A stretch of DNA of 64,000 nt from UMGS1532 sp045542355 (lineage in GTDB: Bacteria; Bacillota; Clostridia; Oscillospirales; Acutalibacteraceae): the NCBI GenBank assembly GCA_045542355.1, contig JAZQKX010000042.1:1-64000 (forward strand), given 5' to 3'. A program made the translations under genes and the position numbers. Below are positions 1 through 7,706 of this stretch, one piece after another; the first letter of the stretch is position 1; each line of letters opens with the position of its first letter. The notes under the pieces are model-generated. The model searched no databases. It had not been told where the DNA came from and saw only the letters and a list, made by a program, of their open reading frames with translations.

Positions 1-4
1 AGAC

Positions 5-69
5 CTCCTTGATATTTTAGTTGTGTGGTCGGCAAACCACTTCTACTATACCAAGGAGCTTTTTTATTG
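5..69 (+). terminator. Stem-loop terminator at the left edge
   Basis: A two-level hairpin is visible: an outer stem CTCCTTG (5-11) with CAAGGAG (52-58) and an inner stem GTGGT (25-29) with ACCAC (36-40), followed at once by a run of six T. It would stop plus-strand transcription entering from outside the window. It could instead be the structured end of a mobile element or small RNA; the upstream gene is not in view. Confidence 0.5.
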
Positions 70-103
70 TCTACTCTACTCCTCGCTAAAAGCTATTTCT
101 TTG

Positions 104-122
104 CCCCCTGTAGAACAGGGGG
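104..122. other. GC-rich hairpin
   Basis: CCCCCTG (104-110) pairs with CAGGGGG (116-122) around a 5-nt loop. No clear T-run follows on the plus strand beyond TTCTCTTT. Probably a secondary terminator or part of a small structured transcript; no gene is recognised in 70-145. Confidence 0.35.
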
Positions 123-145
123 TTCTCTTTGTCACAGACAATAGA

Positions 146-186
146 AAAAGCACATCCTATGAATAACTACCATAGGATGTGCTTTT
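146..186 (-). terminator. Terminator of the secreted repeat protein gene
   Basis: A perfect 16-bp inverted repeat, AAAAGCACATCCTATG and its complement, around a 9-nt loop. The minus-strand arm ends in TTTT. It lies 25 bp beyond the stop codon of the 212-2200 gene, as expected for an intrinsic terminator. Confidence 0.8.
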
Positions 187-211
187 GGTTAAGGGTCGTT
201 TTCCCTGTTTT

Positions 212-2200
212 TTAATATTCGTAGCCGTTATTATCTGCAGTTTCTGTGGTACCGGTAACATATCCGTCGGTGTAGTCTACGTCAACTTCTACGCCCACTC
301 CATTGTTTTTATTGAAGATCTTGGAAGTAATGTTGTTGCTGTAGTATACCTGCTCGTCACCTTCGAAGATAACGTATGCACGGGCATAACGCATGGTTTC
401 TTTCTCGTTCTGGATGTGTCCGTAGGTAACCATGAAGTCGGCGCCTACGCCGGGAACTACACCATGTTCATATTCTCTCTTAGCTTTAGTTATACCATCC
501 ATTGTGAAGTTAACTTCATAATGGCCATATTCGGTAACTATGTCATATGTAGTCTTTGTGGTATAGATGAAGCCAATTTCCTGGATTTTCTTACCAGCTG
601 TATTAACATGAGCAAAGGTTACATAGCTGTTGTCATTAGTGTTGGCGACGGCAACATCGTTTATGATGGTAACGCTGGGCTCGGTAACCTCGCCAAGACA
701 TGCGACAAAGTCCATGTCACATGCTACGTATGCAGTAAAGGAGGTTCCGTTTGAGAATACTTCCTCGTTTAGAGTCCAGTGTCCAGCAAGAAGATCTGTA
801 CCGATTACCTTGGTATCGAAAGGAAGCTGTGCGGAATAGGGTTCTTCGCCTTCCTTGATGTAATCAATGGTAACATTGTAGGTGAAGCTTCCGTCATCAA
901 TCTTTTTATAGGTTGCCTTTAAGGTGGTCTCTGCTATGATTTCTTCTGTAAGATTATCATCCCATCTGAAGAACTCATAGCCATAGACAGTGGGAAGAGC
1001 GGCTTCAGCAGCTGCGAGATCCTCGTCGGAAATAAATGAACCGCTTGCTACAATTGCTTCGTAAACAGGATTGTCAACTTTATCTACGAAGACTACAGTC
1101 ACTGCTGAACATGCAGTACAGTGTCTTGGTTTATATTCTTCGTCTGTATTCCAAGCATGACCTTCAGCAGGGATTTCTACCTGAGCGGTGAGGATTTCAC
1201 CACAATCAGAACACTTAACACCATCGGTGAGACCTGCTTCTGTACAGGTTGCTTTTTTGCCAGGAATGATTTCCTCTGTGTGGCCGAGAGCGTCAACAGG
1301 TACGGTTTCTCTGGAGAGTACAGTCTTACAGGTGATACAATATACAACGCTGTCATAAGAGCCCGGGTTTTCACAATCGGAATCTACTTCGTTTTCTTTA
1401 ACAGCTTCGCCTTCTGTGTGACCCAAAGCGGAAATTTCTTCCTGAGGGGTAATAGTTTCCTGACATACAGAACACTGGACACCATCGGTGAGACCTGCTT
1501 CTGTACAGGTTGCTTCTTTGCCAGGAACGGTTTTCTCTGTGTGACCCAAAGCGGAAATTTCTTCCTGAGGAATAAGAGTTTCCTGACATACAGAACACTT
1601 GGCACCATCGGTGAGACCTGCTTCTGTACAGGTTGCAGCTTTACCAGGAACGGTTTCCTCTGTGTGACCTGCTACGTATGTAAAGGTTGCAGAAGATGCC
1701 GTTTCGTTCTCGTAGGGAACATCAGCAACATTTACATCTACAACGCAGATTTCTACTGTCATTTCACCAGAAGCAACGGTTTCATCAGCATTTACAGAGA
1801 GGGTAAGAATATGATATTTGCCGTCATCGTTGGGTGTAGCGATTTCTGTAAGAGTTTTAAATTCGTCACCGCTTTCAAGAAAAACGATATTATTAGCAAT
1901 GTTTTCATGTAAGTTCCAACGTTCGGTTATTAATGGAGAAGTAACGCTATTAATGGTAAATCCCTCAGGTGCGTTGATTTTCAGCTGGATTCCTAATATA
2001 TCTTCATAGCCATCGGGGACCTCGAACATAACCTTAATATCATTATTTTTGCAGTTTGCATCACCATCTAAGGTAACAGAATGAACAAAGGGAGATACGG
2101 TTGTATCTTTAGCATCGTTGGTAGCAAAAGCAAAAATGGAGGTTGAGATAGTGCTTGACAGCATAATAACCGTAAGAACCATCGCGATTATTTTCTTCAT
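212..2200 (-). CDS. Secreted cell-surface protein with Cys-rich tandem repeats
   Basis: The 662-residue product begins with a clear signal peptide (MKKIIAMVLTVIML..., probable cleavage after SIFAFA near residue 26). Residues about 35-176 look like a cohesin- or big-domain-like beta-sandwich. Residues 178-349 contain four repeats of about 41-46 residues, each opening with GHTE and carrying a CxxC pair (for example KCSVC). A segment near 365-435 resembles InlB-type B repeats (YGYEFFRWD motif). The rest is unassigned. No LPXTG or S-layer anchor is seen, so attachment is unclear. It has its own strong promoter and terminator and is monocistronic. Function unknown; adhesion or extracellular scaffolding is a guess. 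Confidence 0.75.
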   Translation of the reverse strand: MKKIIAMVLTVIMLSSTISTSIFAFATNDAKDTTVSPFVHSVTLDGDANCKNNDIKVMFEVPDGYEDILGIQLKINAPEGFTINSVTSPLITERWNLHENIANNIVFLESGDEFKTLTEIATPNDDGKYHILTLSVNADETVASGEMTVEICVVDVNVADVPYENETASSATFTYVAGHTEETVPGKAATCTEAGLTDGAKCSVCQETLIPQEEISALGHTEKTVPGKEATCTEAGLTDGVQCSVCQETITPQEEISALGHTEGEAVKENEVDSDCENPGSYDSVVYCITCKTVLSRETVPVDALGHTEEIIPGKKATCTEAGLTDGVKCSDCGEILTAQVEIPAEGHAWNTDEEYKPRHCTACSAVTVVFVDKVDNPVYEAIVASGSFISDEDLAAAEAALPTVYGYEFFRWDDNLTEEIIAETTLKATYKKIDDGSFTYNVTIDYIKEGEEPYSAQLPFDTKVIGTDLLAGHWTLNEEVFSNGTSFTAYVACDMDFVACLGEVTEPSVTIINDVAVANTNDNSYVTFAHVNTAGKKIQEIGFIYTTKTTYDIVTEYGHYEVNFTMDGITKAKREYEHGVVPGVGADFMVTYGHIQNEKETMRYARAYVIFEGDEQVYYSNNITSKIFNKNNGVGVEVDVDYTDGYVTGTTETADNNGYEY
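1154..1669 (-). repeat. Tandem repeats inside the surface protein gene
   Basis: The GHTE...CxxC protein repeat is also visible in DNA. The stretch CCATCGGTGAGACCTGCTTC occurs at 1221, 1482 and 1605 on the plus strand; the spacings of 123 and 261 bp equal one 41-residue unit and a 41 plus a 46-residue unit. The third repeat in protein order is strongly diverged but keeps both cysteine pairs. Confidence 0.8.
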
Positions 2201-2253
2201 AAAAACATTCCTCTCTCAAGTATTATTTACAATAACTGTATTATAACACAATA

Positions 2254-2282
2254 ATTATATACCATTAAAATTCTATTGTCAA
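2254..2282 (-). promoter_or_regulatory. Sigma-A promoter of the surface protein gene
   Basis: On the minus strand a consensus TTGACA (2277-2282) and TATAAT (2254-2259) are separated by exactly 17 bp. The start codon is about 55 bp downstream, with a GAGAGGAATG ribosome site. A gene-free AT-rich stretch (2283-2406) lies behind it. Confidence 0.85.
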
Positions 2283-2406
2283 TATGAAATAATATCAAAA
2301 ATCTAATAAAATTTATATGATTTTTAGCTTTATGTTCTCTTGAAAGTGTATAACGACATATCAAGTTCGTTCTATACCTACTTTTTTTAATATGAAAATT
2401 ACATAT

Positions 2407-3171
2407 TCATTGGGATATACTGACTTCTGCCGAAGAAATAACTATATTTCGCTCTCCCCTTTTTACTATTAATCTGCAGGAGCTGTCAATATCAACCGCA
2501 GTGGCGAAATAAGATTCCGAAACGGTGGTTACTTTTATCTTTTTACCTAATATAAAATAGCGTGTGCGAAGCTGCTCGATAAAGCTTGGAGTATTTGTTG
2601 TGTATAAATCTTTTTCAAGATTATTCAGTATTTCTGCAACAAGCATATTTTTAGAAACATTTGCGCCTGTCTCTTTTTCCAGATTAGTGGCTATGTCGTC
2701 TAAATCCGCACCTAATACTACATCATCAACATTTAGTCCAATACCAATTATAACACTTTTTAAATTGTTTTGAGAATCATTAACAGCTTCACAAAGAATA
2801 CCGCAAACTTTTTTATCACCCAGAAAAACGTCGTTTACCCATTTGATTTTAGGCTCAAGTGCAGTTACGGATTCAATAGCCTTACACACAGAAAGTGCAA
2901 CACAAGATGTTATTTTACCTGGATCAAATTTATCGGGAGTTGTGTTATATAATAATGACATATAAATACCGCCGATGGGTGACAAAAAAGTTTTGCCCCT
3001 TCTTCCTCTGCCTCCTGTTTGTTGCTCAGAAATTACAACGGTTCCATCTTTAACGTCGTATGAATTTTTTAGGTAAGAGTTAGTGGAATCCACCGAGCCT
3101 AAGCAGATTATATTTTCAGCAAATTTAGTTGAGTTAAGAAGTTCTTTTATACTGTCTGCATTTGTATACAT
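2407..3171 (-). CDS. birA: Biotin--[acetyl-CoA-carboxylase] ligase, no HTH domain
   Basis: Attaches biotin to the carboxyl carrier of biotin enzymes through biotinyl-AMP. The 254-residue protein shows the biotinyl-AMP loop GGRGRRGK (about residues 53-60), KWVND (110-114) and the K-V-C-G-I-L lysine motif (about 121-126), and ends with a short C-terminal beta domain. The N-terminal helix-turn-helix of bifunctional BirA repressors is missing: the ligase core starts at about residue 20. It should therefore be a pure enzyme and not a transcriptional regulator. Single gene with its own promoter, divergent from greA. Confidence 0.92.
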   Translation of the reverse strand: MYTNADSIKELLNSTKFAENIICLGSVDSTNSYLKNSYDVKDGTVVISEQQTGGRGRRGKTFLSPIGGIYMSLLYNTTPDKFDPGKITSCVALSVCKAIESVTALEPKIKWVNDVFLGDKKVCGILCEAVNDSQNNLKSVIIGIGLNVDDVVLGADLDDIATNLEKETGANVSKNMLVAEILNNLEKDLYTTNTPSFIEQLRTRYFILGKKIKVTTVSESYFATAVDIDSSCRLIVKRGERNIVISSAEVSISQ

Positions 3172-3191
3172 ATATTACCACCTACGGGTTA

Positions 3192-3220
3192 ATAATATCA
3201 TCTGTTGCTAAGTTAGTCAA
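3192..3220 (-). promoter_or_regulatory. birA promoter
   Basis: Minus-strand TTGACT (3215-3220) and TATTAT (3192-3197) with a 17-bp spacer, about 20 bp before the birA start codon. A GTAGGTGG ribosome site lies between them. The short leader leaves no room for a riboswitch. Confidence 0.7.
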
Positions 3221-3246
3221 GTTACATATAATATAAAAGTTACTCC

Positions 3247-3275
3247 TTGACAAAAGGTATTTTAACATATATAAT
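3247..3275 (+). promoter_or_regulatory. greA-lysS promoter
   Basis: TTGACA (3247-3252) and TATAAT (3270-3275) with a 17-bp spacer, both perfect consensus. It drives greA and, since only 24 bp separate the genes, most likely lysS. Confidence 0.88.
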
Positions 3276-3287
3276 GGATACATTATT

Positions 3288-3307
3288 AGGTCGGTGCATA
3301 CCGACCT
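3288..3307 (+). promoter_or_regulatory. Perfect palindrome in the greA leader
   Basis: AGGTCGGT-gcat-ACCGACCT forms an 8-bp perfect stem with a 4-nt loop just after the predicted transcription start and about 25 bp before the greA start codon. No T-run follows, so it is not a normal terminator. It may be an operator, an mRNA-stabilising hairpin, or a pause-inducing hairpin on which GreA itself acts. Confidence 0.5.
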
Positions 3308-3332
3308 GTTTATTTGAAAGGAACTAATTATT

Positions 3333-3806
3333 ATGGCTAAGCAAATAGTTGTTACCCCCGAAGGTCTTAAGAAATTAGAGGATGAACTCAATTATCTCAA
3401 GACCACTGCCCGCGCTGATGTTGCGGAAAAAATTAAGGTTGCCCGTGGCTTTGGTGACCTCTCTGAAAACAGCGAATATGATGAAGCCAAAAACGAACAG
3501 GCTAAGATTGAAGCCCGTATAACCGATCTTGAGGTTATGCTTAAATCCGTGAAGGTTATTAGTGATAGTGAAATCACCAATGATAAAGTTATGCTAGGAG
3601 TCAGCGTTAAGGTGCACGACGAGCAAAAGGATAAGGATTTTACTTGGAAAATCGTTGGCACAGCAGAAGCCGATGCCACTAAGGGTATGATTTCCGACGA
3701 GTCACCCATCGGCAAAGCCCTCATGGGTCATACAATCGGCGAAATAGTTGTTGCCGAAGCTCCCAGAGGAGAAATGAAGTTTAAAATCGTTGAAATTAAC
3801 AGATAA
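3333..3806 (+). CDS. greA: Transcription elongation factor GreA
   Basis: Rescues backtracked RNA polymerase by stimulating its intrinsic transcript cleavage. The 157 residues have the family length: an N-terminal coiled coil with the acidic tip GDLSENSEYDEAK (about 41-53), which inserts into the secondary channel, then a C-terminal FKBP-like globular domain ending ...GEMKFKIVEI. AAAGGAACTAATT precedes the ATG as ribosome site. First gene of greA-lysS, a gene pair common in Firmicutes. Confidence 0.97.
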   Translation: MAKQIVVTPEGLKKLEDELNYLKTTARADVAEKIKVARGFGDLSENSEYDEAKNEQAKIEARITDLEVMLKSVKVISDSEITNDKVMLGVSVKVHDEQKDKDFTWKIVGTAEADATKGMISDESPIGKALMGHTIGEIVVAEAPRGEMKFKIVEINR

Positions 3807-3830
3807 GTCAAAATTTTAGGAGTGTTACAA

Positions 3831-5336
3831 ATGGCAGACGAAAAGAATGTCAACATACCACAGGCGCCTACTGCCGAAGAACTTAACCAGATTCTCAAGG
3901 TTCGTCGTGAAAAACTCGCCGAGCTTCAAGCTTCGGGCAACGACCCTTTTGAGATTACAAAATACGATCAGACACACCATAGCTTGGATATCAAAGATAA
4001 TTATGAAGCTCTTGAAGGGCAAACAGTTTCTATAGCTGGAAGAATGATGTCTAAACGTATTATGGGCAAGGCTTCTTTCTGCAATGTCCAGGACCTCAAA
4101 GGCGGTATTCAGTGTTACGTAGCGAGAGATTCTCTCGGTGAAGATGAATACAAAAAATTCAAGAAGTTTGACATAGGCGATATTATCGGCGTTGTGGGTA
4201 CTGTGTTCAAAACCAAGACCGGTGAAATATCTATTCATGCCGAAAAGATAACTCTTCTCACCAAGAGCCTTCAGGTGCTTCCTGAAAAATTCCACGGTCT
4301 TACCAACACCGACATTAGATATCGTCAAAGATACACCGACCTTATCATGAACAGCGAAGCTAAAGATACCTTCATCAAGCGTTCTCGTATCATCAGTTCC
4401 ATCAGAAAGTATCTCGATGGTCTTGGCTTTATGGAAGTGGAAACTCCTATGCTGGTTTCCAATGCCGGAGGTGCTGCAGCCCGTCCTTTTGAAACCCACT
4501 TCAACGCTCTTGACGAGGATTTCAAGCTCCGAATCTCCCTTGAACTTTACTTAAAGAGACTTATCGTTGGCGGCCTTGAAAAGGTTTACGAAATTGGCAG
4601 AGTATTCCGCAATGAAGGTCTCGACACCCGCCACAACCCCGAATTCACGCTCATGGAATTGTATCAGGCATATACAGACTACAACGGCATGATGGATCTC
4701 ACAGAAAATATGTTCCGCCACGTGGCGAAAGAAGTGCTTGGCACAACCACCATCGTTTACAACGGCATTGAAATGGATCTCGGAAAACCTTTCGAGCGCA
4801 TCACAATGACCGATGCTGTTAAGAAGTACGCAGGCGTTGACTTTAACGAAATACACACCGACGAAGAAGCAAAGGCTGTTGCTAAGGAGCATCATGTTGA
4901 ATTTGAAGATCGCCACAAAAAGGGTGATATTCTTGCGCTTTTCTTTGAGGAGTTTGCTGAGGAGCATCTTATTCAGCCTACCTTTGTTACCGACCATCCC
5001 ATTGAAATATCTCCTCTTACAAAAAAGAAGCCCGACAACCCCGAGCTTGTTGAACGCTTTGAGATGTTTATGAATGGTTGGGAAATGTGTAATGCATATT
5101 CTGAGCTCAACGACCCTATCGACCAAAGAGAGCGATTCAAGGCTCAAGAGGAGCTTTTTGCACAAGGTGATGAGGAAGCGAACCGCACTGATGAAGACTT
5201 TATGAACGCTCTTGAGATCGGTATGCCTCCAACGGGCGGCATCGGCTACGGTATCGACCGTATGTGTATGCTTTTCACCGACTCTCAGGCTATACGCGAC
5301 GTTCTGCTCTTCCCCACGATGAAACCGTTAGATTAA
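3831..5336 (+). CDS. lysS: Lysyl-tRNA synthetase, class II
   Basis: Charges tRNA-Lys with lysine. An N-terminal OB fold (about residues 55-140) binds the anticodon; the class II catalytic core follows, with motif 2 FRNEGLDTRHNPEFT and motif 3 GIGYGIDRM near the C-terminus. A GTG at 3822 keeps the frame open, but AGGAG at 3818-3822 sits 8 bp before the ATG at 3831, which is therefore preferred (501 residues). It ends ...LFPTMKPLD. The last codons overlap one copy of a 15-bp direct repeat whose partner lies 561 bp downstream, which suggests an integration event at the 3' end of the gene. Confidence 0.96.
   Translation: MADEKNVNIPQAPTAEELNQILKVRREKLAELQASGNDPFEITKYDQTHHSLDIKDNYEALEGQTVSIAGRMMSKRIMGKASFCNVQDLKGGIQCYVARDSLGEDEYKKFKKFDIGDIIGVVGTVFKTKTGEISIHAEKITLLTKSLQVLPEKFHGLTNTDIRYRQRYTDLIMNSEAKDTFIKRSRIISSIRKYLDGLGFMEVETPMLVSNAGGAAARPFETHFNALDEDFKLRISLELYLKRLIVGGLEKVYEIGRVFRNEGLDTRHNPEFTLMELYQAYTDYNGMMDLTENMFRHVAKEVLGTTTIVYNGIEMDLGKPFERITMTDAVKKYAGVDFNEIHTDEEAKAVAKEHHVEFEDRHKKGDILALFFEEFAEEHLIQPTFVTDHPIEISPLTKKKPDNPELVERFEMFMNGWEMCNAYSELNDPIDQRERFKAQEELFAQGDEEANRTDEDFMNALEIGMPPTGGIGYGIDRMCMLFTDSQAIRDVLLFPTMKPLD
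5311..5325 (+). repeat. Direct repeat copy 1 at the lysS 3' end
   Basis: TCCCCACGATGAAAC lies inside the last conserved codons of lysS (F-P-T-M-K). The identical 15 bp recur at 5872-5886. A recombination site within the 3' end of a conserved gene, restored by the incoming DNA, is typical of tyrosine-recombinase integrative elements. No integrase is present, so only a remnant could remain. Confidence 0.6.
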
Positions 5337-5431
5337 GAAAACCCTTTATTTATGCAGGTTTTCAGGGTGTTGATGGGTCGTGAAAATCGTATTTATCCCC
5401 TATTTACCCCAAACATTTTTATAATTTACCG

Positions 5432-5459
5432 AAAGGCATCACATTTCTGTGATGCCTTT
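5432..5459 (+). terminator. greA-lysS terminator
   Basis: AAAGGCATCAC-atttct-GTGATGCCTTTT: a perfect hairpin with a T-run, 95 bp after the lysS stop. It lies inside the segment bounded by the direct repeats. Between lysS and this hairpin a weaker partial repeat (AAAACC / GGTTTT near 5338-5362) is seen. Confidence 0.85.
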
Positions 5460-5535
5460 TCTATGTTTTAGTCGCTTGAAATTAAATCTTTCCTATCGTT
5501 CTTATCATAGAATCCAAATTAATAAAAGTTATATT

Positions 5536-5868
5536 ATGGCAACAGGAAATAACAAAAACTTAGACAAACTAATGAACAAGATAAATACCGAGACAGGTAG
5601 AAGTGATGCCGAAGAGATTTTGAGATTACAAGCACAAAGGCAATTAAAGAGCGAACATAAAAAGGTATCGCAAATGACCGATTTTGAAAAATAGTTATTT
5701 GCTGAAATGGAGCAAAAGACTGTTGAGAAATATGATATGTATAGGAAAGGTAAGTTGAGGCAAGATAATTTATTATGGTTAAAAACGTTGTGCTTTGTGT
5801 GGGTAAGAAAATTTACAAAAAAGCAAGATGGGGTAAGATATTTGTGTGAGGTTTTTATAGCCTTTTAA
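5536..5868 (+). pseudogene. Small ORF interrupted by an in-frame TAG
   Basis: From ATG 5536 the frame encodes 52 polar, helix-forming residues (MATGNNKNLDKLMNKINTET...) up to TAG at 5692-5694. The same frame then stays open for 57 more codons (LFAEMEQKTVEKYDMYRKG...) to TAA at 5866-5868. The second half keeps the charged, helical character of the first, then becomes more hydrophobic. The open frame ends 3 bp before the second direct-repeat copy. No Shine-Dalgarno precedes the ATG. I do not recognise the family. Most likely a decayed cargo gene of an inserted element; a genuine 52-residue protein or TAG read-through are less likely. Confidence 0.45.
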
Positions 5869-5871
5869 TAC

Positions 5872-5886
5872 TCCCCACGATGAAAC
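5872..5886 (+). repeat. Direct repeat copy 2 (displaced lysS-like end)
   Basis: TCCCCACGATGAAAC matches 5311-5325 exactly. Similarity continues imperfectly: copy 1 is followed by CGTTAGATTAAGAAAA, copy 2 by GCTGGAATAAGAGAA. In the lysS frame copy 2 reads LPTMKRWNKRMP followed by a stop, like an alternative lysS C-terminus. It may be the end of lysS as it was before insertion. Confidence 0.6.
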
Positions 5887-6110
5887 GCTGGAATAAGAGA
5901 ATGCCATGAAATAGTGGTATTACAGAGTTTTCGATGACCTAAAAAACCAATTCATGACAAATTAAGACACCCTATAACCGTCACAAGGGCCGTAGGGTGC
6001 ATTAATCCTATCAAAAATTTAGTTATATTAGAAATTTATATTTTAAAAATAGAGAACAAATGAGCAAACTTAAAAGTCTGCACAAATTTATTGCAGACCC
6101 TTTATAACGC
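5887..6110. other. Gene-free AT-rich stretch
   Basis: No credible ORF. The only structure seen is an inverted repeat, CACCCTA (5968-5974) with TAGGGTG (5993-5999), without a T-run. It separates the putative insertion scar from the promoter of the next gene. Confidence 0.5.
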
Positions 6111-6139
6111 TTGAAAAAATATTATTATTATGTTATATT
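6111..6139 (+). promoter_or_regulatory. Promoter of the 6176-6784 gene
   Basis: TTGAAA (6111-6116) and TATATT (6134-6139) with a 17-bp spacer, 36 bp before the start codon. A second TATAAT-like box lies at about 6148-6153. Confidence 0.6.
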
Positions 6140-6175
6140 CTAATTGTTATAATTTATGAGTGTGGTGTATTAACG

Positions 6176-6784
6176 ATGAAATACAAAGACCGCGAACATT
6201 ACGACGGCACTAAGGATTGGAAAAACTACTATTGGTTTTACTACAAATGGCACATGTTAGCAGCCTTGTTTCTTGCAGTAACTATTTTCATATGTACCGC
6301 ACAATGCGCCATGAGAGTAGAGCCAGATTACTACGTGCTTTTCTACTCTGACGGCTACATAATGGATACGATATTGGATGAAATAACCACCGAGCTTTGT
6401 GAATTCAGTGAGGACACCAACGGCGACGACAAGGTTAAAGTACAAGCCATCAACTGTAGTTATTCGTCAAAGGATTCCATTAGCAAAACCACCGCTCATC
6501 AAAAAGCCGTTTTGCAAATGCAGGAAACAGGCGCATGTATATGGGTGCTGGATGATTCGGGTGTAGAAACATATCACTCAGCGGAAAACGTAAATTTATT
6601 TGCGAAACTTAGAGTTTTCAATCAACAGGATAACCACGCAATAAAAGTCAATGAGCTTAAATGCTTTGATATTCTTGGAGAAGCGGCTGGTAAGGACCAT
6701 GATTACTATGTGTTCTGTCGCAAGGACAAAGACGGAAAAACCGCCGAAATCGGCGAAAAGGTTATAAACAAAATTCTTAAATAA
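6176..6784 (+). CDS. Hypothetical membrane-anchored protein
   Basis: The 202-residue product has a basic/aromatic N-terminus (MKYKDREHYDGTKDWKNYYW), one transmembrane segment at about residues 28-47 (LAALFLAVTIFICTAQCA) and a soluble C-terminal domain of about 150 residues containing DYYVLFYSDGY and DYYVFCRKDKDG. The topology suggests a type II protein with the domain outside the cell. I do not recognise the family. The gene has its own promoter and overlaps the convergent carboxypeptidase gene by 8 bp at the 3' ends. Confidence 0.75.
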   Translation: MKYKDREHYDGTKDWKNYYWFYYKWHMLAALFLAVTIFICTAQCAMRVEPDYYVLFYSDGYIMDTILDEITTELCEFSEDTNGDDKVKVQAINCSYSSKDSISKTTAHQKAVLQMQETGACIWVLDDSGVETYHSAENVNLFAKLRVFNQQDNHAIKVNELKCFDILGEAAGKDHDYYVFCRKDKDGKTAEIGEKVINKILK

Positions 6785-7664
6785 TAGATGCGATGGCTAA
6801 GGTTTCTCTCAGCTTTTTATAGATAGGAGCTATATCGCTTTCGGGCAAGGGATTCTTTCCGTAGCCACATTCGAAAGTAAAGCCAGGTCGTTTGAATACA
6901 GCGCAAAACCAATCCTTAAATCCGCCGCAAGAGGACAGATAATCAGGGCGGCTTAAGGTATAGCCCGATGTCATTGCGAAGATTTCTGCCATTCTTTCCT
7001 CAGTGCGGTTTTTATGCTTATAACCGTAATATATCTCCTCGCCCTGAGTGTGCAAGGCTATAACATGGATCGGATTAATAAGTCGACAAAGGGTGCAAAG
7101 CGCCATAGTCTCTGGCTCACTCATTGGAGAACTACCGCCGTACCTTCCAATGCTCGGCGCATCTATTCCAAAAGACTTTTCAATCTCTCGAAGTTCCCCC
7201 CAATCGGCATCGAAATTGTGGTTTATATCCACTCCTCTGCCATTGGCTTTCCAAACCCCGAAATCTCCGTTGCACAGCTTTATTATCCAGTCTTCCTCGC
7301 TGCCGTTAAGCGCGATTTCACAACCGTCGGGGTTAAGCATTGGCACAAAGTAAAGGCTTCGGGTATTCAATGCCAGATTCATATCTATACCACAAAATTC
7401 AGAGCCACGCATTAGATGATGACACATATCCTCAATGAATCTTAATATTATAGATGTAGTTATATATTCGTTTCCGTGGACCGTTGCTACAAACAGCACA
7501 CTCTCACGCGAATCACCTGTTTTAAGACAGTATATCTTCCTCCCGTCACCGCTGACACCTATGGGTATTCGAGAAAGTAGTCCACGATAGTTACAGCACA
7601 GTTTTTTAATAACACTGTCACATTCGTCATATCCGTAAAACTTAAAACGAGTTATGGTTTCCAT
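6777..7664 (-). CDS. M14-family zinc carboxypeptidase
   Basis: Metallopeptidase of the carboxypeptidase A fold; cytoplasmic or peptidoglycan-peptide substrates (gamma-D-Glu-mDAP type) are usual for bacterial relatives. The zinc motif HGNE lies near residue 83, the third ligand His is in ALHTQGEEIYYGY and the catalytic Glu in TFECGYG near the C-terminus. INHNFDADW is the substrate Asn/Arg region. No signal peptide is seen, so a cytoplasmic recycling role is likely. The start is placed at ATG 7664, 7 bp after GGGTG; an in-frame GTG lies 9 bp upstream. 295 residues. Confidence 0.85.
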   Translation of the reverse strand: METITRFKFYGYDECDSVIKKLCCNYRGLLSRIPIGVSGDGRKIYCLKTGDSRESVLFVATVHGNEYITTSIILRFIEDMCHHLMRGSEFCGIDMNLALNTRSLYFVPMLNPDGCEIALNGSEEDWIIKLCNGDFGVWKANGRGVDINHNFDADWGELREIEKSFGIDAPSIGRYGGSSPMSEPETMALCTLCRLINPIHVIALHTQGEEIYYGYKHKNRTEERMAEIFAMTSGYTLSRPDYLSSCGGFKDWFCAVFKRPGFTFECGYGKNPLPESDIAPIYKKLRETLAIASII

Positions 7665-7706
7665 AAAATTCACCCAATTAATTTGTATGTAAAAAGGAGT
7701 ATTATA

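Noticed and set aside
1..145. CRISPR array or phage in the window
   Set aside because: No regularly spaced short repeats, cas genes, integrase or phage structural genes were seen anywhere in the window.
179..754. Plus-strand ORF of 191 codons
   Set aside because: It is the antisense of the repeat-protein gene, which has a signal peptide, promoter and terminator on the other strand.
1121..1912. Plus-strand ORF of 263 codons with repeats
   Set aside because: Antisense shadow of the GHTE repeats; the repetitive DNA keeps several frames open.
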